A DNA stretch of 47,404 nucleotides from a virus, in the IMG/VR virus record IMGVR_UViG_3300033153_004485, positions 1 through 47,404 of that record. One strand, written 5' to 3'. The translations under genes and the position numbers were made by a program. The notes under the pieces were generated by a model, which was given only the letters and a program-made list of their open reading frames with translations, had not been told where the DNA came from and ran no database searches. Each line of letters starts with the position of its first letter. Within the stretch, counting starts at the first letter, position 1. Shown here one piece after another: positions 25,958 to 33,217 of this stretch.

Positions 25958-27193
25958 TTACGCTTGTACTTCGCCATCAGAAATTATAACGCTTACCTCC
26001 TCCCCTTCTCCAACACGTTCGATCCAAACTTGTGCGTCCGCTTCTTCAGCCATATCCCCGACAAGCTTCAGGCTGTCTTCATCGAGCAAGGATCCGTCAC
26101 GAATGAGGATTACCTTGAGCGTTGGGTTGGCAGCTAGACCCATGGCCAGGCTGATCCGTAGTTGTTCTGCACCGCTGCACTGGTTGAAGGGGATACCGTT
26201 GAAGGTGATACCGTCTTCACCGAAGGAGAGCCCATCAACCGGCATGTCGGCCTTGGAAAGCATGTCGGCCTTCTGTGAGTCAACCTTATTGATGCGGGCG
26301 GTCATGGCAGCGGATTCGGCAGTCTTAACCTGGAGTTGATCAGAGAGCGCAGAAATATTGTTGTTAGCACGGATCTTGGCGTTGGTGCCTTCAAGTTGGT
26401 TAAGCGCCTCGGTAAGCGGTGCAACGTCGATCTCGGTCATATCAGAAAGGACTTCTTCAGACTCGCGCCAAGCGTCTTCAGCAACTCCAAGGAGGTTCGC
26501 CTTGTCTGTAAGAGTCTGCTTGAGTTCTTCAATTTCGTCTTTGATCTCACACACTGTATTTGATGCAGTGTTAAGGGTTATCTTGGCTTGTGAGAGTTTT
26601 GAGTTGTTTTCGTTAGCGTTGGTAACGATCTCCAAAGCTTCACTCATGGATACCTCTTCACTCGGCATATCAGGATCGAACGGAGATACGTCAACCTGAG
26701 CCTGAAGGGCCTTGACCTCCCGGTTTACCAGCGTCCGGTTGTCAAAGGTTTTCTTCCGAACGTAATCCATGGCGCCGAAGTCGATACCGACAAGCTTGCG
26801 AAGGGTCTCTCCCTGGTCCTTGCTCTTCTGCCGTGAGAATGATAGAGGGTCGAAGGACAAGTCCCCAACCATCTTATCGAGGATTGCTTGAGGGCTCTTG
26901 ACCGGTGCTCCTTCAGCGTTCACCACGACCAACTTTGAACCGGTCTGGCTGAATGTCCGGGTAACGGTGTAGTCCGCGGTCTTGATCAGCACCCGGGCCT
27001 TGGTTGCTCCATCCCGGATAGGCCGGTCAACGTCAGGCTTCCCACCAAGGGCGTACTCAATGGCGTCGAGGGTTGAAGTCTTACCCTGGGCGTTCTTACC
27101 ACCAATGACGACAAGGCTTCCGTTGGGGGTGATGTTGATTGCCTTGATGCGCTTGATGTTTTCTGCTTCCATTCTGATGATGTTGTTATTCAT
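25958..27193 (-). CDS. SbcC/RecF-like ATPase
   Basis: The 411-residue protein has an SMC-type split ATPase. Walker A is GGKNAQGKTS at residues 31-40. Residues 175-310 form a coiled coil. The ABC signature CSGAEQLRISLAM lies near 335, and a Walker B-like LKVILIRDGSLLDEDSL near 360. It is much shorter than SbcC (over 1000 residues) and close in size to RecF-like phage ATPases. Such proteins often sit beside RecT and YqaJ genes, as here, and probably control DNA-end processing or annealing. The second acidic residue after Walker B is less clear, so the ATPase cycle may be modified. Confidence 0.85.
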   Translation of the reverse strand: MNNNIIRMEAENIKRIKAINITPNGSLVVIGGKNAQGKTSTLDAIEYALGGKPDVDRPIRDGATKARVLIKTADYTVTRTFSQTGSKLVVVNAEGAPVKSPQAILDKMVGDLSFDPLSFSRQKSKDQGETLRKLVGIDFGAMDYVRKKTFDNRTLVNREVKALQAQVDVSPFDPDMPSEEVSMSEALEIVTNANENNSKLSQAKITLNTASNTVCEIKDEIEELKQTLTDKANLLGVAEDAWRESEEVLSDMTEIDVAPLTEALNQLEGTNAKIRANNNISALSDQLQVKTAESAAMTARINKVDSQKADMLSKADMPVDGLSFGEDGITFNGIPFNQCSGAEQLRISLAMGLAANPTLKVILIRDGSLLDEDSLKLVGDMAEEADAQVWIERVGEGEEVSVIISDGEVQA

Positions 27194-27231
27194 GGTTCTC
27201 TCTCCTTCTTGGGTTTGGGTTATGGGTTAAA

Positions 27232-27672
27232 TTAAACAGTTAAGGTGCCGATGGCCTTTGATAGTTCTACGATTCGTTTAATGCAGATTTCTTCGGCCTT
27301 TGCTCTGCATTCTTTGTAAGAGACAAAGTTTTTTTGTGATACTGACAATCCGATTAGATCTTTTGCAACAATAAAGGATGACGACTCGAAATCTATCTTA
27401 AGGCTCCCGCTATTTTCCTTATACATGCCGCTGATCTCAACCTTATTGATTACAGGGACAGTGTTATCTAAGTTAATTCTACTAACCGTATCTCCGACAC
27501 GAAGATCAGCGAAGGTCTTGTCTTTATCGTCAGTATCAACAATGCCGTTTTCGTCAAGGTAGGACTCGATTGCCTCTTCGCAAAAACCACCTTCGCAAGT
27601 GTCCCTGCGTATATGTTCGTTGCTGTCTTCGCAGTGGTCACACAGTTTTTCGTTGTCAACTTCAATAGCCAT
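27232..27672 (-). CDS. Small protein with N-terminal Cys cluster
   Basis: The 146-residue protein lies between RecT and the ATPase. The N-terminus has CDHCEDSNEHIRRDTCEGGFC, four cysteines and a histidine that may bind zinc. The rest is a mixed alpha/beta region with no recognised motif. The ATG at 27672 has AGGAG upstream. An accessory role in the recombination module is inferred only from position. Confidence 0.7.
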   Translation of the reverse strand: MAIEVDNEKLCDHCEDSNEHIRRDTCEGGFCEEAIESYLDENGIVDTDDKDKTFADLRVGDTVSRINLDNTVPVINKVEISGMYKENSGSLKIDFESSSFIVAKDLIGLSVSQKNFVSYKECRAKAEEICIKRIVELSKAIGTLTV

Positions 27673-27708
27673 CTTGGTTCTCCTGGTTAATTTGGGTTAA
27701 AGTAAGGT

Positions 27709-28770
27709 TTACGAAATGTGCATCAACACGATCCCGACTTGCCTTTCATCGGTCTTGTCGATGTCAGCGAAGACCTTGAGGTTTCCGCATTCGGTGGTGA
27801 ACTGTTCGGCAGATTCGGCAATGGCGTTCTGAACTGAGTCAGGGGACTCTCCTTGGATCTCAAACAGTTGGGCATACGATGGGGCCTCTGTGGGAACATC
27901 GTTCGTTGGAGCCGGTTGTTGGACGTTCTCAGGGGCTTTAGACTCGGTAGGCTTCTTCGGGTTGGTTCTTGCCCGTGATCCGCGTTGAGGGTTGGTCTTT
28001 CCGGCAGCACCTTTGAGGGTTGCAGCACTATCCTCAACAACCTTTACAGTAGCTTCTTGCAGTTGGGACTCATCGAAGGTTGCAGCCATGAAGGGCTTTT
28101 CTCCGTTGCTGTAGCTGTCTTCCAACGAAACAGCGTCCTTCATCTCAGTTGACTTGGGAAGGTACTTGACGATGCGCCGAACAACGGTCTTCCGTGCCAT
28201 TTCATCGTAGTCGGTTTTCCACGGACCACCACCACCGCTTCTACTGCGGTTCATGATCTTATCGATTTCAACCTTGGTCATCACTTCTGTTTGTACTTGC
28301 CCGCCCTTCAGTTTAGCTACAGCGTAGACGGCAATCAGCTTACCAGGGTCCTTGAAGAGCTCCGGCTTGTGGGTGATCTTACTTTCGGTCCCGTAGACAA
28401 CATTGAATTCATCGTGCTCATGAATGATATGGGCCTCGATGCTCTCAATGTGCCCACTGCGCCGGCAGAGATCTATCATGCCCTGGTAGCCGATGATCAG
28501 GGTGCACTCCTTTTTGAATGGGATGAGGTAGCAAGACCCCATCATGTTCACCTCAAGGCCAAGGACTGAGGCATCACGGATGCAAGCCCACATAGAATCC
28601 TGATTGCAGTTGAGGAGTGCAGGGTTTTTTTGAACGGCTGCTATTGCAACTGCCACTACCCGCTTGGCGTCCATGTGCTTTGGCATGATGTCAGCAATTG
28701 CCGCTGATCGTTCCTTGAAGAAGCTGAATAAGGATTTTAGGTCTTCTTTGTTTGCTACTTGGTTTGCCAT
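27709..28770 (-). CDS. recT: RecT single-strand annealing protein
   Basis: The 353-residue protein matches RecT. Its N-terminal part (KRVVAVAIAAVQKNPALLNC; SMWACIRDASVLGLEVNM) and core (CYLIPFKKECTLIIGYQGMI; IEAHIIHEHDEF) are characteristic of the family. The C-terminal 100 residues are Pro/Ala/Thr-rich and variable. RecT coats 3' single strands made by its partner exonuclease and anneals homologous DNA. The exonuclease gene lies just upstream, giving a complete RecE/RecT-type pair for recombination-dependent replication. AAAGG precedes the ATG at 28770. Confidence 0.94.
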   Translation of the reverse strand: MANQVANKEDLKSLFSFFKERSAAIADIMPKHMDAKRVVAVAIAAVQKNPALLNCNQDSMWACIRDASVLGLEVNMMGSCYLIPFKKECTLIIGYQGMIDLCRRSGHIESIEAHIIHEHDEFNVVYGTESKITHKPELFKDPGKLIAVYAVAKLKGGQVQTEVMTKVEIDKIMNRSRSGGGGPWKTDYDEMARKTVVRRIVKYLPKSTEMKDAVSLEDSYSNGEKPFMAATFDESQLQEATVKVVEDSAATLKGAAGKTNPQRGSRARTNPKKPTESKAPENVQQPAPTNDVPTEAPSYAQLFEIQGESPDSVQNAIAESAEQFTTECGNLKVFADIDKTDERQVGIVLMHIS

Positions 28771-28800
28771 TGTATTGCCTTTCTAAAGATAAGTTAAAAG

Positions 28801-29718
28801 TTAGTCCTTGAATGTTTTACGGAATACACGGGTTGGATTGCCCCGGGTGGTGAACTCTTTGGCAAGGTCTGGGCGCCTCAACTCAAGTCCTTTCTTGTCG
28901 AACGATTCCCGTCCCTTCTGGGTCTTCCATGTGACCTTGCTCTTTCCCCACAATAAACCCTCAGCGGTGCCGATCTTTCCTTTCAGGATGTTCTCTGTCT
29001 GGTCGATGATAGATTCAAGGTTCTTGAACTCCTCAATGTCGGCATGAAGGCTGTCAAGCAGGTCGATCTCCTCTTGGGTAGCTTTCCGCATCGGACCTTC
29101 ATGTTGCGGGAACTTATACTTGAGGAAGCTCTTAGATCCTTTAGAGCCGTCCATTTCTGGGGGAACCTGGGCCTGTATGTTGTTTTCCCAGAAGTTGGCG
29201 AGAGTATCAATAATAACCTCATCCATTTCAGGATCACGTTCAACAATATATTCTTCATACTTTTGGCCGTGCTGAAGTACTGCTACATGCCATTCACCAA
29301 CATCAAATAGCATGTTGAAGTGGTGACACTGGGCAGAGATGTAGAGCGGTACTTCACTGGTTCCAGGATCACCCCAGTCACCTCTATTAAAGGCAATGTT
29401 CTTGGCGTCAACCCCGATGTGGGTATTAAGGTTTATGCCGTCAGCAGTGCCGCCGATGAACTTGATTTTGTTGTGGTACTTGAAGAGGTTACGGGCCAGG
29501 ATGATGTTGTCGTGACGCTCTGAGTAGTGATCAAGGATGGAGTTTTCAAGCCTTAGCCCCCAATTCATTTGCTCAGTTGATTCGATTGGCTCAACCAGCT
29601 TCAATGCCTGGCAGTACAGGTCCATAGGTGAAGCGAAAGGGTTCTTTCCCACAATAGTTGAGAAGGCATGACTGCCAAGGTAGGTGCTTCTGTCTGGGTG
29701 TTTCTCTGCTGCGCTCAT
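28801..29718 (-). CDS. YqaJ-like viral exonuclease
   Basis: The 305-residue protein matches YqaJ/lambda-exo-type nucleases: YLGSHAFSTIVGKNPFASP at the N-terminus, then GGTADGIN and THIGVDAKN (catalytic Asp and Lys of the PD-(D/E)xK core) near residues 95-110, then LYISAQCHHFNML near 130. It would resect double-stranded ends 5' to 3' for RecT. The ATG at 29718 has AGGAG upstream. It is the first gene of the conserved replication block. To its right the attC-type array resumes. Confidence 0.9.
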   Translation of the reverse strand: MSAAEKHPDRSTYLGSHAFSTIVGKNPFASPMDLYCQALKLVEPIESTEQMNWGLRLENSILDHYSERHDNIILARNLFKYHNKIKFIGGTADGINLNTHIGVDAKNIAFNRGDWGDPGTSEVPLYISAQCHHFNMLFDVGEWHVAVLQHGQKYEEYIVERDPEMDEVIIDTLANFWENNIQAQVPPEMDGSKGSKSFLKYKFPQHEGPMRKATQEEIDLLDSLHADIEEFKNLESIIDQTENILKGKIGTAEGLLWGKSKVTWKTQKGRESFDKKGLELRRPDLAKEFTTRGNPTRVFRKTFKD

Positions 29719-29864
29719 CGATCTTTTCTCCTAAAAATAAAACGAAAACGAAAACCCAAGTTCATTTGTTATGCCCGCAAATCTCCTTTTATCTACGCAG
29801 TTCATGACTGCTGGTTATTGTTTTTGATATTAAAAATTAGCCCTGGTTCGTGGTGGTTTTGGTT

Positions 29865-29936
29865 GATATTGAAACACGTTTTACGGTGCCTGTAATATTG
29901 TAATATGACTGGCCCAGTCTATAAACTGTTATCTAG
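29865..29936 (+). repeat. Degenerate attC-like element 1
   Basis: This element shares conserved blocks with 32596-32664 at nearly equal spacing: TTACGG (29881), GTAATATT (29892), GTCTATA (29917) and GTTA (29928). Its right end GTTATCTAGC matches the right ends of sites F and G and supplies the TAG stop of the adjacent gene. The left box of a normal attC is missing and the inner boxes do not pair. It contains a dyad TTAC-N7-GTAA that could be an operator instead. Confidence 0.5.
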
Positions 29937-30127
29937 CTTTTAAATTCCAACTCTTCCGGCATCAAAGGCAAATGCTTCCCTTCAAAGACAATACCTCCAC
30001 TGGTATCGATACCGCTTTCCCTTACTGCGTCGTTAAAAGATACTTCTCTAGGCATAGAGAAATGAGATACCATAAGCTTTGCCTTTGGGTCTAAACTATT
30101 ATGTTTTACCACTGTGTAGAACTTCAC
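29933..30127 (-). CDS. Small hypothetical protein in cassette
   Basis: The 64-residue protein starts at GTG 30127 with AGAGGG upstream; a longer in-frame start at 30154 lies near site C and lacks a good site. It reads MKFYTVVKHNSLDPKAKLM and onward, with a Pro/Leu/Glu-rich end. It lies between site C and the degenerate element at 29865, and its TAG stop sits in that element's right end. No family is recognised. Confidence 0.55.
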   Translation of the reverse strand: MKFYTVVKHNSLDPKAKLMVSHFSMPREVSFNDAVRESGIDTSGGIVFEGKHLPLMPEELEFKS

Positions 30128-30156
30128 ACTTAACCCTCTCAAAAAGATAAACAAAA

Positions 30157-30240
30157 AGATAACAAATCACTTAAAACGATTCTTTCAGTCAAGAATCAAA
30201 AGACGTTCGTGCGGTTCACGTTTTACCTCAGCGGTTAGGT
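30157..30240 (+). repeat. attC-like recombination site C
   Basis: The left end AGATAAC and right end GTTAGGT (30234-30240) flank inner boxes AAAACG (30173-30178) and CGTTTT (30219-30224), which are perfectly complementary. Extra T at 30172 and extra A at 30179 on the left arm reproduce the attC unpaired-base pattern. The outer boxes pair only partly. It is the leftmost site of the right-hand array. Confidence 0.75.
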
Positions 30241-30527
30241 TACTGTTTAGTATCAACCTCAAAGCACAACTTCATAAACCGTGTTGCCGCGTCGTTGCCT
30301 ATCTTGTGGGCAACTTCAAACGGCAGATCAGGCAACTCTTTGCCGATAGCATCAAAACACATCATGGCAATATTGCAGTGCCAAGAGTGGGCATAACTCC
30401 CTTTCTCGCTTGGGCTGTCTTTCACCATTGCTTCTTTCATGACCTGCATGGCTTGGGCAGTATCAAATGAGTGGGCAGGAGCATTGCTACTGTCGTCTCC
30501 TTTTGGTTCATTGCATTCCATTGTCAT
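30240..30527 (-). CDS. Small hypothetical protein in cassette
   Basis: The 95-residue protein starts at ATG 30527 with GGAG 7 bp upstream. It is bounded by sites C and D, one gene per cassette, and its stop overlaps the last base of site C. The sequence is helical and rich in Met, Cys and His (SWHCNIAMMCFDAIG). It resembles short phage proteins that carry an HxC helical segment, but no function is known. Confidence 0.65.
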   Translation of the reverse strand: MTMECNEPKGDDSSNAPAHSFDTAQAMQVMKEAMVKDSPSEKGSYAHSWHCNIAMMCFDAIGKELPDLPFEVAHKIGNDAATRFMKLCFEVDTKQ

Positions 30528-30547
30528 ATTTTTACTCCAGAATATTT

Positions 30548-30640
30548 ACCTAACAAGTCGGTAAATAGGAACGCACCCGCGAGCCTTCGACCTGTTAAAA
30601 ATTGTTTCCTATGTGCGTCCTATTACCTCCACGGTTAGGT
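30548..30640 (+). repeat. attC-like recombination site D
   Basis: ACCTAAC (30548-30554) and GTTAGGT (30634-30640) are perfect inverted ends. Inside, GGTAAATAGGAACGCAC (30560-30576) pairs with GTGCGTCCTATTACC (30613-30627) over 15 bp with exactly two unpaired A residues on the left arm. This is the best stem in the array. The gene at 30609-30842 reads through the right end and stops inside the site. Confidence 0.82.
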
Positions 30641-30842
30641 TACCTAAATTTATATAGTTGTTCCACCTACAAATCGCCCTATGCCTGTTCCCTGCGTTTC
30701 TGTTTGTGAATCTACCACAGGAACATCTGAACCTGTAGCTTTCTTTATACATATTCCAATCTCTGGATGGGACAATTTCAAAAGTTGGCCTATTTCCACA
30801 AGTGCACGACTTCAACTCGGGGGTTATTACTTCTTGCTTCAT
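30609..30842 (-). CDS. Zinc-ribbon protein, Lar-like (restriction alleviation family candidate)
   Basis: The 77-residue protein starts at an ATG that overlaps the upstream stop (ATGA at 30842-30839). It has CTCGNRPTFEIV near the N-terminus, then YRFRCSCGRFTN and a following RAICRWNNYI. This is the paired-Cys layout of Lar-like zinc-ribbon proteins that in some phages and prophages modulate restriction enzymes. The last 16 codons run into site D, so the C-terminus is attC-derived sequence. A role in counter-defence is possible but not shown. Confidence 0.65.
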   Translation of the reverse strand: MKQEVITPELKSCTCGNRPTFEIVPSRDWNMYKESYRFRCSCGRFTNRNAGNRHRAICRWNNYINLGNLTVEVIGRT

Positions 30843-31030
30843 TGCCTTCCCCTCTCCTTGATACACTGTTCACACCAATACTCACCATGCTCACCGGCTG
30901 GATCTCCACGGTAATAGAGTTGTTTATTTTTGCCCCTGCACCGCTCACATGGACTATTATCTTCTGGCCCAAACTCGCATTTATTGAACCCGCTGTCATG
31001 TGGCGTGAATTTATGCCCGTCAGTCATCAT
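30839..31030 (-). CDS. Cys-rich small protein, probable zinc binder
   Basis: The 63-residue protein begins at ATG 31030 or 31027, 26 bp after the left box of site E read leftward. It has CEFGPEDNSPCERCRGK and YWCEQCIKERG, a four-to-five-cysteine pattern consistent with a treble-clef or zinc-ribbon fold. It overlaps the downstream Lar-like gene by 4 bp. This makes the D-E unit a two-gene cassette of zinc proteins. Ribosome site is weak (AGGT). Confidence 0.6.
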   Translation of the reverse strand: MMTDGHKFTPHDSGFNKCEFGPEDNSPCERCRGKNKQLYYRGDPAGEHGEYWCEQCIKERGRQ

Positions 31031-31055
31031 ATTTACCTATAAATAAAAAATATTT

Positions 31056-31145
31056 ACCTAACAAGTCGTTTTAAAAGATGCCACATTGCATCGCTTAAAC
31101 GCTTGTCATTGTTATCGCGTGGCACATTTAAACTCTTCGTTAGGT
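31056..31145 (+). repeat. attC-like recombination site E
   Basis: ACCTAAC (31056-31062) and GTTAGGT (31139-31145) are perfect inverted ends. GTTTTAAAAGATGCCAC (31068-31084) pairs with GTGGCACATTTAAAC (31119-31133), leaving two unpaired left-arm bases (T and A) and one mismatch. The right box supplies the TAA stop of the HTH gene at 31140. Confidence 0.8.
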
Positions 31146-31352
31146 TGCCATCTTCTTCGCCATCTTGAGCATCTTCTTTGCACAGATGCGGAAAGGGCTA
31201 AAGTCAGCTGCCAGTGGAAGTTCTCCCCGGCTTCGTTTGTTGATTACTGTTGCTGTGGTCAGGTGCATGAACTTGGCGCACTCTGCATCAGTCCATGAAG
31301 GTTGCTTTAAAAAGTCTTTTCTTACCGTCATGCTTGTCGCTTTTTCTTTCAC
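31140..31352 (-). CDS. Small helix-turn-helix protein
   Basis: The 70-residue protein starts at GTG 31352 with AAGGGC upstream; an in-frame ATG at 31331 is possible. Residues 18-48 (SWTDAECAKFMHLTTATVINKR) look like the DNA-binding helix-turn-helix of excisionase or MerR-type regulators, followed by a basic end. It lies next to the serine recombinase and could be its directionality factor or a regulator. Its stop is inside site E. Confidence 0.65.
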   Translation of the reverse strand: MKEKATSMTVRKDFLKQPSWTDAECAKFMHLTTATVINKRSRGELPLAADFSPFRICAKKMLKMAKKMAT

Positions 31353-31451
31353 ATCTTGCCCTTTCTTAAAAGTTAGACTGCGTGGTACCCAGTGAAGATT
31401 CGTTAATATAGTCAGGCGGTCGGGTTTTACAAGCGCAAACTTTATTTTTCT

Positions 31452-32168
31452 TCAAATAACTTGTTCTGACTCGCGAATTAGGATCTTGTTTATTACGTCA
31501 TGGTGCCATGATCCGCCGTCCCTGGTAGGCTTATTCATGTTGTTTAACTCTTGGCCTATTGCCCTCAAAGATAACCCTTCCGCCCTGAGACATTTCATAA
31601 TCTCGATCACCTCTCTTTCTTCTGGGCATTCCTTCAGGCCGGTGTGAAGCTTTGACTTTTCGTGAAGGGGACTGTCGGTATCCACCATGAAGCCGTAAGG
31701 GATTCGGTCTAACCTGGTTACCCGTCCACCACGGGCTTTCATTGATCGTAGGGCTGCTTTGGTACGCTCACCGGCTTTCATGCGTTCAGCCTCCGCTATG
31801 AGCAGTTGAATACCAATGGCCGTGAACCCGTTGCTGTCGGAAACATCTGCTACGGTGCCTGAATCGACAATATGCAGAGTTATCCCCTTTTTCGCCCAAG
31901 TTCTGATCATGGTTAAGCCGTCCACGATATCACGAAATGTCCGGTCTAAACAGACTGCAATTATGGTATCCCCTGGCCCGATCGATGATAGTAAAAGGCT
32001 TCCCCCAGGTCGTGAGGAGAAAGGTTTACTCCCGCTAACATCTTCGTCGATGTAGATTATAGGAGCATCCATTTTCTTGCGCTCACAGTATGCCCCGGTC
32101 CGCTCGTCTTGAGCTTCAACGGATAATCCTTGCTGGTCTGTTGATACTCGGTGGTAAGCGTGATTCAT
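31452..32168 (-). CDS. Serine recombinase (resolvase/invertase family)
   Basis: The 238-residue protein has the resolvase N-terminal domain with catalytic Ser9 in YHRVSTDQQ, then the conserved IIAVCLDRTFRDIVDG around residue 70-85 (Arg of the active site). A helical linker follows (AEAERMKAGERTKAAL), and the C-terminal part (EGLSLRAIGQELNNMNKPTR) is a helix-turn-helix like those of small serine recombinases. It is shorter than large phage integrases. It could invert or resolve DNA, or act as integrase. No crossover sites were identified. Start ATG 32168 with AAAGG upstream. Confidence 0.9.
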   Translation of the reverse strand: MNHAYHRVSTDQQGLSVEAQDERTGAYCERKKMDAPIIYIDEDVSGSKPFSSRPGGSLLLSSIGPGDTIIAVCLDRTFRDIVDGLTMIRTWAKKGITLHIVDSGTVADVSDSNGFTAIGIQLLIAEAERMKAGERTKAALRSMKARGGRVTRLDRIPYGFMVDTDSPLHEKSKLHTGLKECPEEREVIEIMKCLRAEGLSLRAIGQELNNMNKPTRDGGSWHHDVINKILIRESEQVI

Positions 32169-32322
32169 CTTAACCTTTCTAAAATTTGCCGGGATCGGGA
32201 TTGTTTACAGAGTGGTACCAAGAAGTCGACATTTCACAGCTACATTAAAAAACCGATTGACTTTTTAGGGGGTACTGGCTAAGGTGGGTTTCCTCAACTC
32301 AGTTCGTTGCCCGCGAACCCCT

Positions 32323-32352
32323 GAAAGCCTCCTCTTAAAACAGGAGGCTTTC
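32323..32352. terminator. Intrinsic terminator-like hairpin before the recombinase
   Basis: GAAAGCCTCCT (32323-32333) pairs perfectly with AGGAGGCTTTC (32342-32352) around an 8-nt loop. It lies 5 bp beyond the stop of the gene at 32357 on the minus strand. That would end or reduce read-through of the leftward early transcript into the serine recombinase, which is followed by its own 150-bp leader. Confidence 0.8.
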
Positions 32353-32356
32353 TTCG

Positions 32357-32575
32357 TTATCTCATCAGCTCTTCCCGCTCCTTGTTTTCCTTAATGCGTT
32401 TGTTAGCTTCTCGCGTGGTGGCTCTGATGTTTTCCATTGCCAGACTTCGCAAGTAAGTCGAAACGCTTGGGTGGTCAAAGAGCTGCACTTGACGTTCAAT
32501 CAACTCTTTTTCCTTCTTGTTGCAAATGCAATTCAGGCGTTCCATTCTGGTATGTATCGATTTAGTTCTTGGCAT
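32357..32575 (-). CDS. Small ribbon-helix-helix-like protein
   Basis: The 72-residue protein starts at ATG 32575 with GAAAGGAAA upstream. MPRTKSIHTRMERLNCICNK, then HPSVSTYLRSLAMENIR, suggests a short N-terminal strand and two helices, as in ribbon-helix-helix DNA-binding proteins (for example MobC-like or CopG-like). The rest is a charged helix. It could regulate the neighbouring recombinase or early genes. It ends at a terminator. Confidence 0.6.
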   Translation of the reverse strand: MPRTKSIHTRMERLNCICNKKEKELIERQVQLFDHPSVSTYLRSLAMENIRATTREANKRIKENKEREELMR

Positions 32576-32595
32576 AGTGTTTCCTTTCAAAGGTT

Positions 32596-32664
32596 AATAT
32601 TAAAATAGAAATTACGGTTGCGGTAATATTCAATAGCGTGGTCGCGGTCTATATACGGTTAGGT
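32596..32664 (+). repeat. Degenerate attC-like element 2
   Basis: This is the partner of the element at 29865: TTACGG (32612), GTAATATT (32623), GTCTATA (32647) and GTTA (32658) occur at the same spacing within 1 bp. The right end GGTTAGGT supplies the TAA stop of the next gene, as in complete attC sites. The left box is absent. It also lies directly upstream of the ribbon-helix-helix gene, so the dyad ATTAC-N7-GTAAT could be an operator. Confidence 0.5.
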
Positions 32665-32859
32665 TGTTCTAAAAAAAGAAATTCTTTTGCCAAGGGTTGC
32701 TGAGTAGTTCGCCATGTCTGAAGCTTGCCTATTCAGCAATAATCTTTCTTGCCCACTCACGCCTTGCATCTTTCCGCTGTTTATAAATACCCCAAGTTTG
32801 TCTATTTTTGCGTCAAGCTCTTTCTTTTCTGCAACAACTCTGTTTTGGTATGGTGACAT
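32659..32859 (-). CDS. Small conserved phage protein
   Basis: The 66-residue protein starts at ATG 32859 with GGAG 6 bp upstream. The sequence SPYQNRVVAEKKELDAKIDK, then QERLLLNRQASDMANYSATL and KRI, matches a family of short helical proteins widespread in phages and of unknown role. It ends in a right box GGTTAGGT and starts 27 bp from another isolated right box GGTTAGGC, so it forms a cassette unit whose left attC is lost. Confidence 0.7.
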   Translation of the reverse strand: MSPYQNRVVAEKKELDAKIDKLGVFINSGKMQGVSGQERLLLNRQASDMANYSATLGKRISFFRTT

Positions 32860-32884
32860 CTTTTCTCCAATCAGTTAATTTAAG

Positions 32885-32892
32885 GGTTAGGC
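32885..32892 (+). repeat. Isolated attC-type right end (half site)
   Basis: GGTTAGGC here supplies the TAA stop of the gene at 32887-33189, exactly as in sites A, B and E, but only 27 bp separate it from the start codon of the next gene. There is no room for a left half. The leader on its left (CCAATCAGTTAAT) is nearly the same as the leader that precedes site F, suggesting that a full site was deleted. Confidence 0.5.
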
Positions 32893-33189
32893 TCTTCTTT
32901 TTTGGTCAGTTAAAGGTCTATCTGGTGGGCGATTAACGATGTTATTTTTAGAATTCCAAAGCATCATGGCAAAATTCGCTATATCTATAGTTGTCCATGG
33001 TGTCATGGCTGTGCCGCCTTGTAATAAATCAAGAGCCTTTTTAGCCAAGCGACGATCAACGTTATGTGTATACGGCTTATCCCACCCTGCATATCCTTCG
33101 TTTGCCTTTATATCCATGGTTCTTTTCATCTCGACAGCGAAAGCATCTATAGCCTTGTCTCGCCTTTGCTTGTCTGTTCCTTTTAGCAT
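32887..33189 (-). CDS. Conserved phage hypothetical protein in cassette
   Basis: The 100-residue protein starts at ATG 33189 with GGAG 8 bp upstream. Residues 30-85 (NEGYAGWDKPYT; RRLAKKALDLLQGG; WTTIDIANFAMMLWN) resemble a small phage protein family of unknown function with a conserved Gly-Trp-Asp motif. It occupies one cassette between the isolated half site at 32885 and site F. Its stop is within the half site. Confidence 0.7.
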   Translation of the reverse strand: MLKGTDKQRRDKAIDAFAVEMKRTMDIKANEGYAGWDKPYTHNVDRRLAKKALDLLQGGTAMTPWTTIDIANFAMMLWNSKNNIVNRPPDRPLTDQKRRA

Positions 33190-33217
33190 TTCAAGTACTC
33201 CAATCAGTTAATATTAG

